From: Aristaeella hokkaidonensis
GTDB lineage: Bacteria; Bacillota; Clostridia; Christensenellales; Aristaeellaceae
Reading direction: 5' to 3'
Assembly: GCF_018128945.1 (NCBI RefSeq)
Contig: NZ_CP068393.1
Span: 1,488,001 to 1,552,000 of the forward strand
DNA: 64,000 nucleotides
Below the pieces are notes generated by a model, which did not search any database, was not told where the DNA came from, and was given only the letters and a program-made list of their open reading frames with translations. Positions 17,586 to 25,314 of this stretch are shown here, piece after piece. Position 1 is the stretch's first letter. Every line of letters begins with the position of its first letter. Made by a program: the position numbers and the translations under genes.

Positions 17586-19145
17586 TCAGTCGCCTCCTTC
17601 ATTATTCGCTGTCGCGTTCACAGGGATCAGTCCTTCTTCCGAAAGCCGGAGCACTCTCCCCGGCCAGTCGTCGATCAGCAGCCGGTCGTGCGTGATGCAG
17701 ATCACCGCGCCCGGAAAGCTCCGGATCATTTCCCGCATCACCGGGGCGGAAAGCGGAGACAGATTCCGGGTAGGTTCGTCCATCAGCAGCACGTCCGGAT
17801 GAGCCATCATCAGTTTCAGCAGCAGCACCTTCGCCTTCTGCCCGCCGGATAAAGATCGGATCGGATGATCCAGCTCATCCCGTGAAAACTTCATGGCAAT
17901 CAGGGACGCACGAATGGAAGTCTTCTGTTCTTTGCTTCCGTCCGTATTCAGGAATTCCACGGGTGTCAGGGAAAAGTTCAGTCCTTCCTCATAATGCTGG
18001 GGCATGAGGGCCGTCCGGAATCTGGAGTCTTCCCGCAGTTTCTCTTCGATCACGCGCAGGAGGGTTGTTTTTCCCGTGCCGTTGCTGCCGATAATCAGGA
18101 TCTTTTCTGAGCCGCGGATCTGAAGATGCAGGTCCGATGCCAGCTTTCGTTCTCCCGCGGAAAGCTGTTCCATGTTCAGATCCAGCACACCCCTTCCCTT
18201 CGGAATCGGCTGAATATCTGAAAACAGCGCGTACATGGAAAACTCTTCCGCCGGACGTTCCGTAGCATTCTCCTGTTCCCGTTCATAGCGGTGCTCCAGG
18301 CTCTTGACGGCCTTCATTTTCTTTTTCAGCAGTCTCCCGCCATGCGGATCCTGGCGCGAAATGTTCTCCTGTGCATGGGCAACAGCCTGCTCAATCTTTC
18401 TGAACTTTTCTTCCTGGATCTGCCGCTCCCGCTGCTCGCTTTTCCAGATCTGCTCCTGCCTGTCCAGCTGGTTTCTTCTGTTCCGGACATAGGTTTCATA
18501 GGGTTCCTTGTCCCAGGTCCATCTCGGTTCCGCCCGACCGTGCAGGGATTCCAGATGCAGCACCTGTGTGGCGGTCGCCTTCAGGAGTCCTTCATCATGG
18601 CTGACGTACAGCACAGGCAGATTACAGGTCAGCAGGAAGCGTTCCAGTGCCAGGATAGCGTCCAGATCCAGGTCGTTTCCCGGCTCGTCCAGCAGGAGCA
18701 TCGTCGGCTGTTCACATAAAAGCAGCAGCAGGCGGAGCCGGACCTTCTCCCCGCCGGAAAGCAGGCCGAATTCTGTATCTGACCAGCAGAGTTCCTGATC
18801 CATGGACAGGTTCCGGCACAATGCTGCCAGGTCACCCGGATCCATATCTGTAAAGGCCGGGGTTCCCATGCACAGTGTATAGGCCGGCACGTCATTCCAT
18901 TCCGACGGCGCTTCCTGCGGCAGATAGCCGAGCTTTTCGCCGGAATAGTGGATGCTTCCGCTGATTTCAGCCCACTGGTTCAGTTTTTCCGGACAGACAA
19001 TGGCCTGCAGCAAAGCGGACTTGCCGTTGCCTTCCTCGCCGATCACGGCAAGGCGGTCATTGCCGGACAGCGTAAAGGACAGATCCTTGATCAGCGGCCG
19101 TAAATCTTTGTTGTGCAGAATGGATAAATTGCGAACTGTTAACAT
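17586..19145 (-). CDS. Antibiotic-resistance-type ABC-F ribosome protection protein
   Basis: 519 residues, two ATPase domains without membrane helices. First domain: Walker A GEEGNGKS, signature LSGGEKVR, Walker B LLLDEPGNDLDLD. A charged linker of about 85 residues (Gln/Glu/Arg/Lys-rich) joins it to the second: GSNGTGKTT, LSGGQKAK, LLMDEPTRNLSPLS. The DEPTRN-x-SPLS ending replaces the usual DEPTNHLD and is characteristic of the Vga/Lsa/CplR branch that removes lincosamides, pleuromutilins and streptogramin A from ribosomes. The start at 19145 has GGAGGTG nine bases upstream. The 170-base leader carries an attenuator, as for other resistance ABC-F genes. Drug specificity cannot be read from sequence alone. 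Confidence 0.9.
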   Translation of the reverse strand: MLTVRNLSILHNKDLRPLIKDLSFTLSGNDRLAVIGEEGNGKSALLQAIVCPEKLNQWAEISGSIHYSGEKLGYLPQEAPSEWNDVPAYTLCMGTPAFTDMDPGDLAALCRNLSMDQELCWSDTEFGLLSGGEKVRLRLLLLLCEQPTMLLLDEPGNDLDLDAILALERFLLTCNLPVLYVSHDEGLLKATATQVLHLESLHGRAEPRWTWDKEPYETYVRNRRNQLDRQEQIWKSEQRERQIQEEKFRKIEQAVAHAQENISRQDPHGGRLLKKKMKAVKSLEHRYEREQENATERPAEEFSMYALFSDIQPIPKGRGVLDLNMEQLSAGERKLASDLHLQIRGSEKILIIGSNGTGKTTLLRVIEEKLREDSRFRTALMPQHYEEGLNFSLTPVEFLNTDGSKEQKTSIRASLIAMKFSRDELDHPIRSLSGGQKAKVLLLKLMMAHPDVLLMDEPTRNLSPLSAPVMREMIRSFPGAVICITHDRLLIDDWPGRVLRLSEEGLIPVNATANNEGGD

Positions 19146-19164
19146 ATAGATACACCTCCGGTGA

Positions 19165-19255
19165 GGCGTCAAACCGGAAACAGATCGGCACGAAAAAAAG
19201 CCGGAAGCTGCGCTCCGGTATTTTGACGCCCGAAATAGGCCGCTCATACAGCGGC
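19165..19255 (-). promoter_or_regulatory. Transcription attenuator in the ABC-F leader
   Basis: On the minus strand, in order: a hairpin GCCGCT...AGCGGC (19255-19239); GGCGTCAAA (19230-19222); a terminator hairpin CCGGAGC/GCTTCCGG (19218-19201) followed by seven T (19199-19193); and TTTGACGCC (19173-19165), the exact complement of GGCGTCAAA. Last, CACC-GGA-GGTG can hide the ribosome site. The nine-base pairing encloses or competes with the terminator. Confidence 0.75.
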
Positions 19256-19275
19256 TTTCCTGACATCAAAATCCG

Positions 19276-19287
19276 TTACTTGCGCAT
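19276..19287 (-). CDS. Candidate three-residue leader peptide (Met-Arg-Lys)
   Basis: ATG CGC AAG TAA, preceded by the purine-rich GAGAGGGGCGGGAAG, lies directly upstream of the ABC-F attenuator and 30 bases after the predicted start of transcription. Ribosome stalling on such a mini-ORF is a known way to switch resistance-gene attenuators. Another frame, starting at 19266 and running 69 codons through the attenuator into the ABC-F coding region, could serve instead. Confidence 0.45.
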   Translation of the reverse strand: MRK

Positions 19288-19318
19288 CTTCCCGCCCCTC
19301 TCATCAATCGTTATCTGT

Positions 19319-19348
19319 ATCCTACCACCGGACCCCGCAGCTTGTCAA
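19319..19348 (-). promoter_or_regulatory. Promoter of the ABC-F / DJ-1 operon
   Basis: Minus-strand TTGACA (19343-19348) and TAGGAT (19319-19324) with an 18-base spacer. Transcription would begin near 19312, giving a leader of about 165 bases. Confidence 0.65.
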
Positions 19349-19395
19349 ACCTCTTCTCAGGCTATTGTGCACGAATCAGAATCAGAGTATATATA

Positions 19396-19430
19396 ATTGT
19401 TCATTGTTAATTGTTCATTGTTCATTGCTG
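19396..19430. repeat. Heptad-period intergenic repeat (ATTGTTC)
   Basis: Five 7-base units: ATTGTTC, ATTGTTA, ATTGTTC, ATTGTTC, ATTGCTG, in the gap between the ABC-F promoter and the terminator of the YozG-like gene. Confidence 0.8.
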
Positions 19431-19494
19431 GAATATGCCGAAAAAGAGGGCAAACGCTCGCGTTTCAGCCCTCTTCATCTTCGGCATATTCCAG
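19428..19494 (-). terminator. Long hairpin terminator overlapping the regulator gene end
   Basis: A 15-base outer inverted repeat (CTGGAATATGCCGAA and its complement) encloses a second 8-base stem (AAGAGGGC/GCCCTCTT) and an inner AAACGC-GAG-CGTTT. The T-rich side follows on the minus strand. The 5' arm is the last nine codons of the HTH gene, so coding sequence is part of the terminator. Confidence 0.75.
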
Positions 19495-19677
19495 TATGTC
19501 TCCCGGCTGGCAATGCAGCACCCTGCAGATCTCATTCAGCGTCGAAAACCGCACCGCGCTGATCTTTCCTGTCTTCATCTTTGAAAGATTGACGTTTGCC
19601 ACGCCAACTTTTTCCGACAACTCATTCAGGGACATCTTTCTGTCCGCCATTACCCTGTCCAGACGTAAAATGATCAT
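19465..19677 (-). CDS. YozG-like HTH regulator (XRE/Cro)
   Basis: 70 residues, a bare helix-turn-helix domain: IILRLDRVMADRKMSLNELSEKVG then VANVNLSKMKTGKISAVRFSTLNEICRVLHCQPGDIL. Such short regulators are normally paired with a DUF2975 membrane protein, as here; its start at 19677 is 13 bases past the DUF2975 stop. GAGGACGGTGAG serves as ribosome site. It likely represses the shared promoter upstream. Confidence 0.88.
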   Translation of the reverse strand: MIILRLDRVMADRKMSLNELSEKVGVANVNLSKMKTGKISAVRFSTLNEICRVLHCQPGDILEYAEDEEG

Positions 19678-19690
19678 ACGCTCACCGTCC

Positions 19691-20254
19691 TCACAGTGTT
19701 TCGTCCGATTCCTGCTGGAGCTTGCATCCGTAGTTGAAAACATAGGCTATCATCATCAGTACCACTCCCAGGATGATGACGGAATAGATGAACGGGTATC
19801 CTATGTCCACAAAGCCATCCGATTTCACAAAATGTTTGATAACCCCGTTCCTGGCAAGCAGTTCAACAATCATCCTGTAAACAAAGCTCATTATACCGAG
19901 CAGGATCGCAAGGAATCCCGTCCCCTTGATTTTGTCCGCAATGTCATAGCAGAAAGGAGTCTCCGCAGTCCTCAACCGGCGGAAAATGTGTCGTGCTGAA
20001 TTCCACAAAAGGCCGATTCCGCCCATCACCAGGAACACATAAAACACTGATATCAGTGTTTCCGGCATTCTGGCTTCTCCCCCGTTATTTTCGTACTGTA
20101 CCTCCTGGACGATAGATACAATCAGGCAGAAAACTGCCCCGATCGTTAACAGGATCCACATCAGTGTACTGAAAACGTGCATGAGCTTACAGAACTTATC
20201 AAACCGGCCCTTTTCCTGTGCCAGTGTTCTTTCCATTACATCCGTTGTATCCAT
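19691..20254 (-). CDS. DUF2975-family membrane protein
   Basis: 187 residues with four predicted membrane helices (about 30-55, 70-90, 112-135, 153-178) and a short C-terminal tail. The arrangement, with an HTH regulator of the YozG type immediately downstream, is that of DUF2975 (YoaS-like) modules; the function of the family is unknown. The start at 20254 has GGAGGAA nine bases before it. A strong promoter lies about 70 bases upstream. Confidence 0.8.
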   Translation of the reverse strand: MDTTDVMERTLAQEKGRFDKFCKLMHVFSTLMWILLTIGAVFCLIVSIVQEVQYENNGGEARMPETLISVFYVFLVMGGIGLLWNSARHIFRRLRTAETPFCYDIADKIKGTGFLAILLGIMSFVYRMIVELLARNGVIKHFVKSDGFVDIGYPFIYSVIILGVVLMMIAYVFNYGCKLQQESDETL

Positions 20255-20323
20255 CGCTGTTCCTCCATATTGCTCCTTATCTGCTGCTCTCAACGAAACC
20301 TTTACCGGTTGCTTACAGTTGTA

Positions 20324-20367
20324 ATACTATACATCGTTTATATGTTTGTCAATATATTTTTAACGTT
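20324..20367 (-). promoter_or_regulatory. Promoter and candidate operator of the DUF2975/HTH operon
   Basis: Minus-strand TTGACA (20347-20352) and TAGTAT (20324-20329), 17 bases apart. An imperfect palindrome TAACG-N5-CGTTA lies just upstream of the -35 box (about 20361-20375), and AACGAT recurs in the spacer. Confidence 0.65.
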
Positions 20368-20375
20368 TATCGTTA

Positions 20376-20611
20376 ATTATTGTATGTGCATCATAATATT
20401 CCTTCTTTTTATACATCATACCGGCTTTTCCCGTCCGACATTGACAGCTTTGGCCTGAACTGCTATTGTACAATCAACTTTGCGCTGTGTTCAGTTGCCC
20501 GTTTATCACGATTCCATGCAGCTTCCGGCTAAGCGCACCGGAACAGAACAGACCTTTCGGATTGCTGAATCCTTCCGGACAGATATATTCAGATAACAGG
20601 AGGAAAAAACC
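20376..20611. other. Intergenic region with a plus-strand promoter and long leader
   Basis: No gene is seen. A plus-strand promoter TTGACA (20441-20446), 17-base spacer, TATTGT (20464-20469) would start a leader of about 140 bases before the MBL gene. A TTCCGG-N9-CCGGAA hairpin is present near 20530-20555, without a T-run, so a leader switch is not supported. Confidence 0.5.
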
Positions 20612-21379
20612 ATGCCCGAACTGAGAATCCCCAATGTCATCCCGATCAATGATCACGTCTGGCTGCTGGACGATAATCATGCAGCCACCTGCTACGTAGT
20701 GGCCGGAACAAAACAGGCTGCTGTCATCGATACCTCTCTCGGTATGAGCAATATCCGCGCAGTCGCGGAAGCCTTGACTCCCCTGCCCCTGGTCTGCATC
20801 AATACCCATGGGCACGGAGACCATATGGGCGGAAACTGGGCTTTTGACAAGGCTTATATGAACCTGGCGGATCTGCCCCTGGCTGAGGAGTCGATCAACC
20901 ATCCTGAGATGCAGGCTGCCATGAAGCAGTTTGGCATCAAGTTCCCGCCCTTTGAGAATATTGAGGACGGGCAGGTTTTCGATCTGGGCGGAGTGGAACT
21001 GGAAGCCATTCATTTTCCAGGTCACACGGCGGGTGAAATCGTACTTCTGGACCGGAAGGATCGCATTCTTTTTGCCGGAGACGGTATGGTACAGCATCTT
21101 TGGCTGCAGCTGGAAGAATCCCTGCCTGTCCGGACGCAGATCGAAAGTATGGAACGGTTGCTTCCCCTGCGGGATCAGTTTGATACGATCCTGCATGGAC
21201 ATTGCCAGGCTCCCTGCGGCATTGAGCTGTTTGATACGATGCTGGCCGCGCTGAAAGATCTGGAAGCCGGGAACACCGAAAACGATATTGATTACGAATA
21301 TTTCGGCCAGGTCTGCAAAGCCCACCCCTATCAGCCGGAAGACCGCAGGATCGTATATAAGGACCAGCCTGAATGCTGA
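20612..21379 (+). CDS. Metallo-beta-lactamase fold hydrolase
   Basis: 255 residues. The metal-binding motif THGHGDHMGG (His66, His68, Asp70, His71) is intact; GHTAGEIVLLD supplies the next histidine, and LFAGDGMV and LHGHCQAP complete the site. Broad class of dinuclear zinc or iron hydrolases (glyoxalase II, lactonases, phosphodiesterases); substrate unknown. It is the first of a long plus-strand run with gaps mostly under 50 bases, preceded by CAGGAGG. Confidence 0.88.
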   Translation: MPELRIPNVIPINDHVWLLDDNHAATCYVVAGTKQAAVIDTSLGMSNIRAVAEALTPLPLVCINTHGHGDHMGGNWAFDKAYMNLADLPLAEESINHPEMQAAMKQFGIKFPPFENIEDGQVFDLGGVELEAIHFPGHTAGEIVLLDRKDRILFAGDGMVQHLWLQLEESLPVRTQIESMERLLPLRDQFDTILHGHCQAPCGIELFDTMLAALKDLEAGNTENDIDYEYFGQVCKAHPYQPEDRRIVYKDQPEC

Positions 21380-21397
21380 AAAAAAGAGGATAAGGAA

Positions 21398-21931
21398 ATG
21401 AAAACCAGGCAATGCTTGTTTGATGAGGTTCTGGTACTCGAACCCGCTGTCCGGACAGACGTCTGCGGAACAATGACGGACCTGTCTCCGGATCAGCTGC
21501 GGGAGACTGTTCCGCAGGCAGACTGGAAAGTGCAGCGGATCTATACCATGCCTGTACGCCATACCTTCTTCGGTATCCATTACCAGGAGGAGCCTTATCC
21601 GCAGGCAAAACTCATCTCCGTCCTGCAGGGAAAAGGACTGGACTATGTAGTGGATCTGCGGAAAGACTCCGCGACCTATACCCAATGGCAGGTTCTGGAA
21701 CTGGACGCCGCAAATCCCGCTTTTGTGTACATCCCTTCAGGCTTCGGCCATGCCTTCCTTTCACTTGAAGAAAACACCGTCCAGTACTTTGCTGCAGACA
21801 GGATATTTATCCATGGATATGCAACGGCCATCAACTACCGGGACCCTGTGATTGTGCTGGAGCTTCCCTGTGAAGATCCGGTTCTTTCGGACAAGGACCG
21901 GAACGCCCCTTTTTTGAGTCAATTGGAGTAA
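21398..21931 (+). CDS. dTDP-4-dehydrorhamnose 3,5-epimerase-like cupin (RmlC family)
   Basis: 177 residues of the RmlC double-stranded beta-helix. GIHYQEEP (His61, the usual catalytic base position), VLQGKGLDYVVDLRKDSATY, and YIPSGFGHAFLSLEE with the second conserved histidine are visible. Full-length RmlC proteins act on dTDP-sugars; here no rmlA, B or D genes are near, so a different sugar nucleotide or a single-step role is possible. It lies 18 bases after the MBL gene. Confidence 0.82.
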   Translation: MKTRQCLFDEVLVLEPAVRTDVCGTMTDLSPDQLRETVPQADWKVQRIYTMPVRHTFFGIHYQEEPYPQAKLISVLQGKGLDYVVDLRKDSATYTQWQVLELDAANPAFVYIPSGFGHAFLSLEENTVQYFAADRIFIHGYATAINYRDPVIVLELPCEDPVLSDKDRNAPFLSQLE

Positions 21932-21935
21932 AAAA

Positions 21936-22376
21936 ATGGAACTGAAAGTATTATCTCTTGAAGATCGGAAGATGATCACCGACCTGTTTACCGACGTTTT
22001 CACCAACGAGCCCTGGAATGATGACTGGAGTGACCGGAAGCAGCTTGATGCCTACATTACCGATCTGACAGGCCAGTCCTATTCCCTTACCCTTGGTTAT
22101 TTTGACGGTGACCGGATTATGGGTTTATCCATGGGCTATATCAAACACTGGTATTCCGGAACGGAATACGTCATCAATGAGTTCTGCGTCGACAGGCACT
22201 CACAGGGAAAAGGAATCGGCACCGCCTTCATGAAAGCGATTGAGGCTTATCTGTCGGAAAAAGGAATATGCCAGATTTTCCTGCTGACAGATAAGGATGT
22301 CCCTGCCTATACCTTTTATCAGCATAACGGTTTTACCGAGCAGATCGGTAATGTCGCCTTTGCAAAAAGGTTCTGA
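21936..22376 (+). CDS. GNAT-family N-acetyltransferase
   Basis: 146 residues. The acetyl-CoA site reads RHSQGKGIGTAFM (about 85-97) after the strand YVINEFCVD, and the C-terminal FYQHNGFTE motif B follows. The N-terminal DLFTDVFTNEPWNDDWSD resembles GNATs that modify aminoglycosides or small amines, but the substrate cannot be read. Starts five bases after the RmlC-like gene. Confidence 0.88.
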   Translation: MELKVLSLEDRKMITDLFTDVFTNEPWNDDWSDRKQLDAYITDLTGQSYSLTLGYFDGDRIMGLSMGYIKHWYSGTEYVINEFCVDRHSQGKGIGTAFMKAIEAYLSEKGICQIFLLTDKDVPAYTFYQHNGFTEQIGNVAFAKRF

Positions 22377-22450
22377 AACCAGGGAATTGTGATCGCGCCA
22401 GGCAGTAAGAAACCGAAACTGCAGTGATCGATATAACGGAGGTTGACAAA

Positions 22451-22957
22451 ATGCTCTGTGTCATCGCGAAACTGTCTCCTGATGTAAATGACAAGCTCAG
22501 CAGGCTGCGTGAAACCGCCATGCCTCAGGTTCGTTTTTCTTCCCCGCTTTATGCGCATATCACCCTTGCCACGTATCTTCCGGAGGATACAGAAGTATTT
22601 ATTACAGCCTGCAGGAAAATGCTCCGGGATGCCCATTCGTTTTCTGTCCGCTATGAAAAACTGGAGGTCCTTTCTGAAACCTCCATCCTCGTTGCTGTGC
22701 CGGCGTCTTCAGAACCTTTGAGTTCCCTTCACAACAGAATCGAAATGGCTTTCGGTGAGCACCTGGATCGCTGGACTCGTGGAGAAACCTGGTATCCCCA
22801 CACCACACTGCTTTGCGATCCGGCCGCGGATCTGAACACACTTTGCAATGAAATACGAAAGCACTTTGCCCCCTTTGAAGCTCATATTGAACAGATTGAA
22901 TTCTCAAGGGTCGAAGAAAACGGGTATAACATTGTGGAAACTGTCCGTCTGTTGTAA
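22451..22957 (+). CDS. 2H phosphoesterase superfamily protein
   Basis: 168 residues with two intact HxT motifs, HITL (His36) and HTTL (His117), about 80 residues apart, the hallmark of 2'-5' RNA ligase/cyclic phosphodiesterase (LigT/YjcG-like) proteins. These open 2',3'-cyclic phosphates on RNA ends or small nucleotides. I take the ATG at 22451, seven bases after GGAGG, rather than an upstream in-frame codon at 22424. Part of the enzyme run. Confidence 0.82.
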   Translation: MLCVIAKLSPDVNDKLSRLRETAMPQVRFSSPLYAHITLATYLPEDTEVFITACRKMLRDAHSFSVRYEKLEVLSETSILVAVPASSEPLSSLHNRIEMAFGEHLDRWTRGETWYPHTTLLCDPAADLNTLCNEIRKHFAPFEAHIEQIEFSRVEENGYNIVETVRLL

Positions 22958-22995
22958 TCTGTTACTGATATAGCAGTGGTTCCGAGGTGATCTGT

Positions 22996-23985
22996 ATGGA
23001 ATTCAATCCTGCCTGTTGTTCCGTGACCGGCAAACCGGATCCCGGGTGCATTGGCTGTGATATCGTAGACGGAAAAGTAAAGCTTCCGGGTGGAATCATC
23101 CATAACGGCCGTTCTGTCGTCCTGGCTGCGGATCCTCAGATCCCGATTCCCGGTTTCCTGATCATTACCGCGAAGCGGCATTTCCAGTCTTTTGCCGAAC
23201 TGGCAAAGGACGAAAGATCCGAGATCGGCGATATCCTTTCCTGCGCGGCAAAAGCCCTGAAGGAGCTTCATATCGCAGATGAGATCACCCTGGTACAGGA
23301 AGAGCGTTCGCATCACTTCCATATCTGGATCTTCCCCGCGCACAAATGGATCAGGGAACAATTCGGCAGCGGCATTCAGCATCTCAGGGAAGTCTCCCGG
23401 TATGCCGTTGATCATGCGGATGAAGCCGTCTGGAGCAAGGTGGCTGATACCGCTGCAGAAATACGGGCATACTTTGATCAGCATATGCCGCAGGCCTGCG
23501 CCGTTACTGATAAGGAAACGGAATATGTTTACCAGCGCAGCCGCAGCGTGGCGGTTGTCATCCGTGACGGTAAAATCCTGATGGAACGGGTGTTCTATTT
23601 CGGTCATGAATTCTTCACCCTGCCCGGCGGCGGTATAGAGCCTGGTGAAACTCCTGAACAGGCAGTTCTCCGGGAGCTGAAGGAAGAATGCGGGCTGGAC
23701 GGAACCATCCTCCGGCCGCTGGCTGTACAGTATAAATCCGGAGGCGGCGCTGAATACTCCTTTGAAGTCAGCGTACCAGAAGGTCAGGAAGCAATTACCG
23801 GATATGACCCGGAGGAGCCGGTGGACAATCCGCCGCTGAAAGAAGTGCTTTGGATGAAGCTCGACGAAATCTGTGAGCGCGACCGTGCCTTCCTGTGGCA
23901 TTACGGTCTCATGGCTGTGAACGGCTTCTTCAACGAAATCAAATCATGGGGTGATGAAATCAGTTATCCCCGTCACGATGCATAA
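22996..23985 (+). CDS. HIT-Nudix fusion hydrolase
   Basis: 329 residues. The N-terminal half (about 20-165) is a HIT-like domain ending in HHFHIWIFP at 106-114; the canonical HxHxH triad reads His107-Phe-His109-Ile-Trp111, so the third His is Trp. The C-terminal half (about 185-320) is a Nudix domain with the complete box at 211-236 (GGGIEPGE... RELKEECGL). Both families cleave nucleotide phosphoanhydrides, so the fusion suggests a nucleotide pool cleaner or dinucleoside polyphosphate hydrolase. Start chosen at 22996, six bases after GAGGTG. Confidence 0.85.
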   Translation: MEFNPACCSVTGKPDPGCIGCDIVDGKVKLPGGIIHNGRSVVLAADPQIPIPGFLIITAKRHFQSFAELAKDERSEIGDILSCAAKALKELHIADEITLVQEERSHHFHIWIFPAHKWIREQFGSGIQHLREVSRYAVDHADEAVWSKVADTAAEIRAYFDQHMPQACAVTDKETEYVYQRSRSVAVVIRDGKILMERVFYFGHEFFTLPGGGIEPGETPEQAVLRELKEECGLDGTILRPLAVQYKSGGGAEYSFEVSVPEGQEAITGYDPEEPVDNPPLKEVLWMKLDEICERDRAFLWHYGLMAVNGFFNEIKSWGDEISYPRHDA

Positions 23986-24021
23986 AACACTCCCATGCAG
24001 ACACGATATGAGGTGATGATC

Positions 24022-24675
24022 ATGAACAGCAAAGTGAATAAGGATCATGTTGAGACGCTGTATGACGCGCGGTTCCTGAGAATGTACGATCATCAGTACG
24101 CGGAAAACCGGCATTATTTCTCCGTGTCCAGGCGAAAACCGGAGGATCTTGTCGCAAAACTGCCGGATGAGGCTTTCCGGGAAATGCTGCCGGACGCTGT
24201 CACTATCGCCGTTGTGCTGCACCTGCCGGGAAATAAGACGCGCCTGCTTATGTCCTATGAGTACCGCTATCCGATCGGTCAGTTCCTCCTCAGCCCCGTC
24301 GCCGGGCTGCTGGATCCGGAAGACAGGCAAAGTGACGATCCGCTGGTGAAAGCCGCGATCAGGGAGATCAAAGAAGAAACCGGCCTGACAGTGAAGGCCA
24401 GCGACCGGGTATACGTCCTGAATCCCTGTGCCTTCTCTACCCCCGGCATGACCGATGAAAGCAACGCCTTCCTCTGTGCGGAAATTACCCTGGATAACCT
24501 GGACGACCTGAACCAGAACGGAGCGGAAGGCTCCGAGCTGTTTAACGGTTTTGAACTGCTGGACCGGGAACATGCGCAGGAAATCTTCCGGACCGGGCGG
24601 GATAAACACGGAAACTTCTATTCCCTTTCCGCCTGGATGGTACTTAGCATTTACCTTGCGATGTTTAATTCATAA
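24022..24675 (+). CDS. Nudix hydrolase, ADP-ribose-pyrophosphatase-like
   Basis: 217 residues. The Nudix helix reads AAIREIKEETGL (112-123), preceded by GQFLLSPVAGLLDPED, with a few extra residues between the leading Gly and the REUxEExGU helix. The N-terminal beta segment and C-terminal EGSELFNGFELLDREHAQEIF fit ADP-ribose type members. Likely hydrolyses a nucleoside diphosphate derivative. The chosen start follows GAGGTGATG. The gene lies 36 bases after the HIT-Nudix fusion. Confidence 0.82.
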   Translation: MNSKVNKDHVETLYDARFLRMYDHQYAENRHYFSVSRRKPEDLVAKLPDEAFREMLPDAVTIAVVLHLPGNKTRLLMSYEYRYPIGQFLLSPVAGLLDPEDRQSDDPLVKAAIREIKEETGLTVKASDRVYVLNPCAFSTPGMTDESNAFLCAEITLDNLDDLNQNGAEGSELFNGFELLDREHAQEIFRTGRDKHGNFYSLSAWMVLSIYLAMFNS

Positions 24676-24697
24676 CGATACAGGAGTCAGTAACAGT

Positions 24698-25288
24698 ATG
24701 GAACGTTTTTATTTTGAAATACCCGGCCCGGAACGGAAAGAAGCCGCCATTGATTATATCAAGGAATTCTACCGGTACAATTCCGACATCAACGGAGCCG
24801 GAGGATTGCCCCGGTTTCTAAATAATTATGAAGGCTGGCTGGAAAAGCTGAATCTGGATTATACCCGGGTGCCGAATGAGGAAAAAGTACCCGGCCGGAC
24901 CTATTTCCTGGTCAGGGAAAGTGATCAGCGGATTGTTGGCATGATCAACATCCGCCTTACCCTGAATGAAAAGCTGAAGCACTACGGCGGAAACATCGGA
25001 TACAGCATCAGACCTACGGAGCGTGGCAAAGGATACAACAATATCAACCTGTATCTGGGGCTGAAGGTCTGCGATCATTTCGGAATCGACAGCGTCTTCA
25101 TGGATGCCGATCTGGACAACCCGGCCTCCTGGAAAACAATGGAGGCCATGGGCGGAAAACGGATCCGGGAATACTATGACGATGTGAACGCCCACTGCAC
25201 CGTCGTCGATTACACCATTGACGTCAAAAATGCCCTGGCGATGCATCCGGAAATGGAAGAAATGATTCTTCCCTGCAGCTTTACCTGA
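24698..25288 (+). CDS. GNAT-family N-acetyltransferase
   Basis: 196 residues, resembling the ElaA/YhhY-like 'predicted acetyltransferase' group: NYEGWLEKLNLDY, VPGRTYFLVRESDQRIVGMINIRL, and an acetyl-CoA site SIRPTERGKGYNNINLYLGL, where the usual second Gly is replaced (GKGYNN). The later LDNPASWKTMEAMGGKRI is typical. Start at 24698, after CAGGAG. The substrate is unknown. Confidence 0.85.
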   Translation: MERFYFEIPGPERKEAAIDYIKEFYRYNSDINGAGGLPRFLNNYEGWLEKLNLDYTRVPNEEKVPGRTYFLVRESDQRIVGMINIRLTLNEKLKHYGGNIGYSIRPTERGKGYNNINLYLGLKVCDHFGIDSVFMDADLDNPASWKTMEAMGGKRIREYYDDVNAHCTVVDYTIDVKNALAMHPEMEEMILPCSFT

Positions 25289-25314
25289 AAGATGAAAAAA
25301 GGAGAATTATATAG

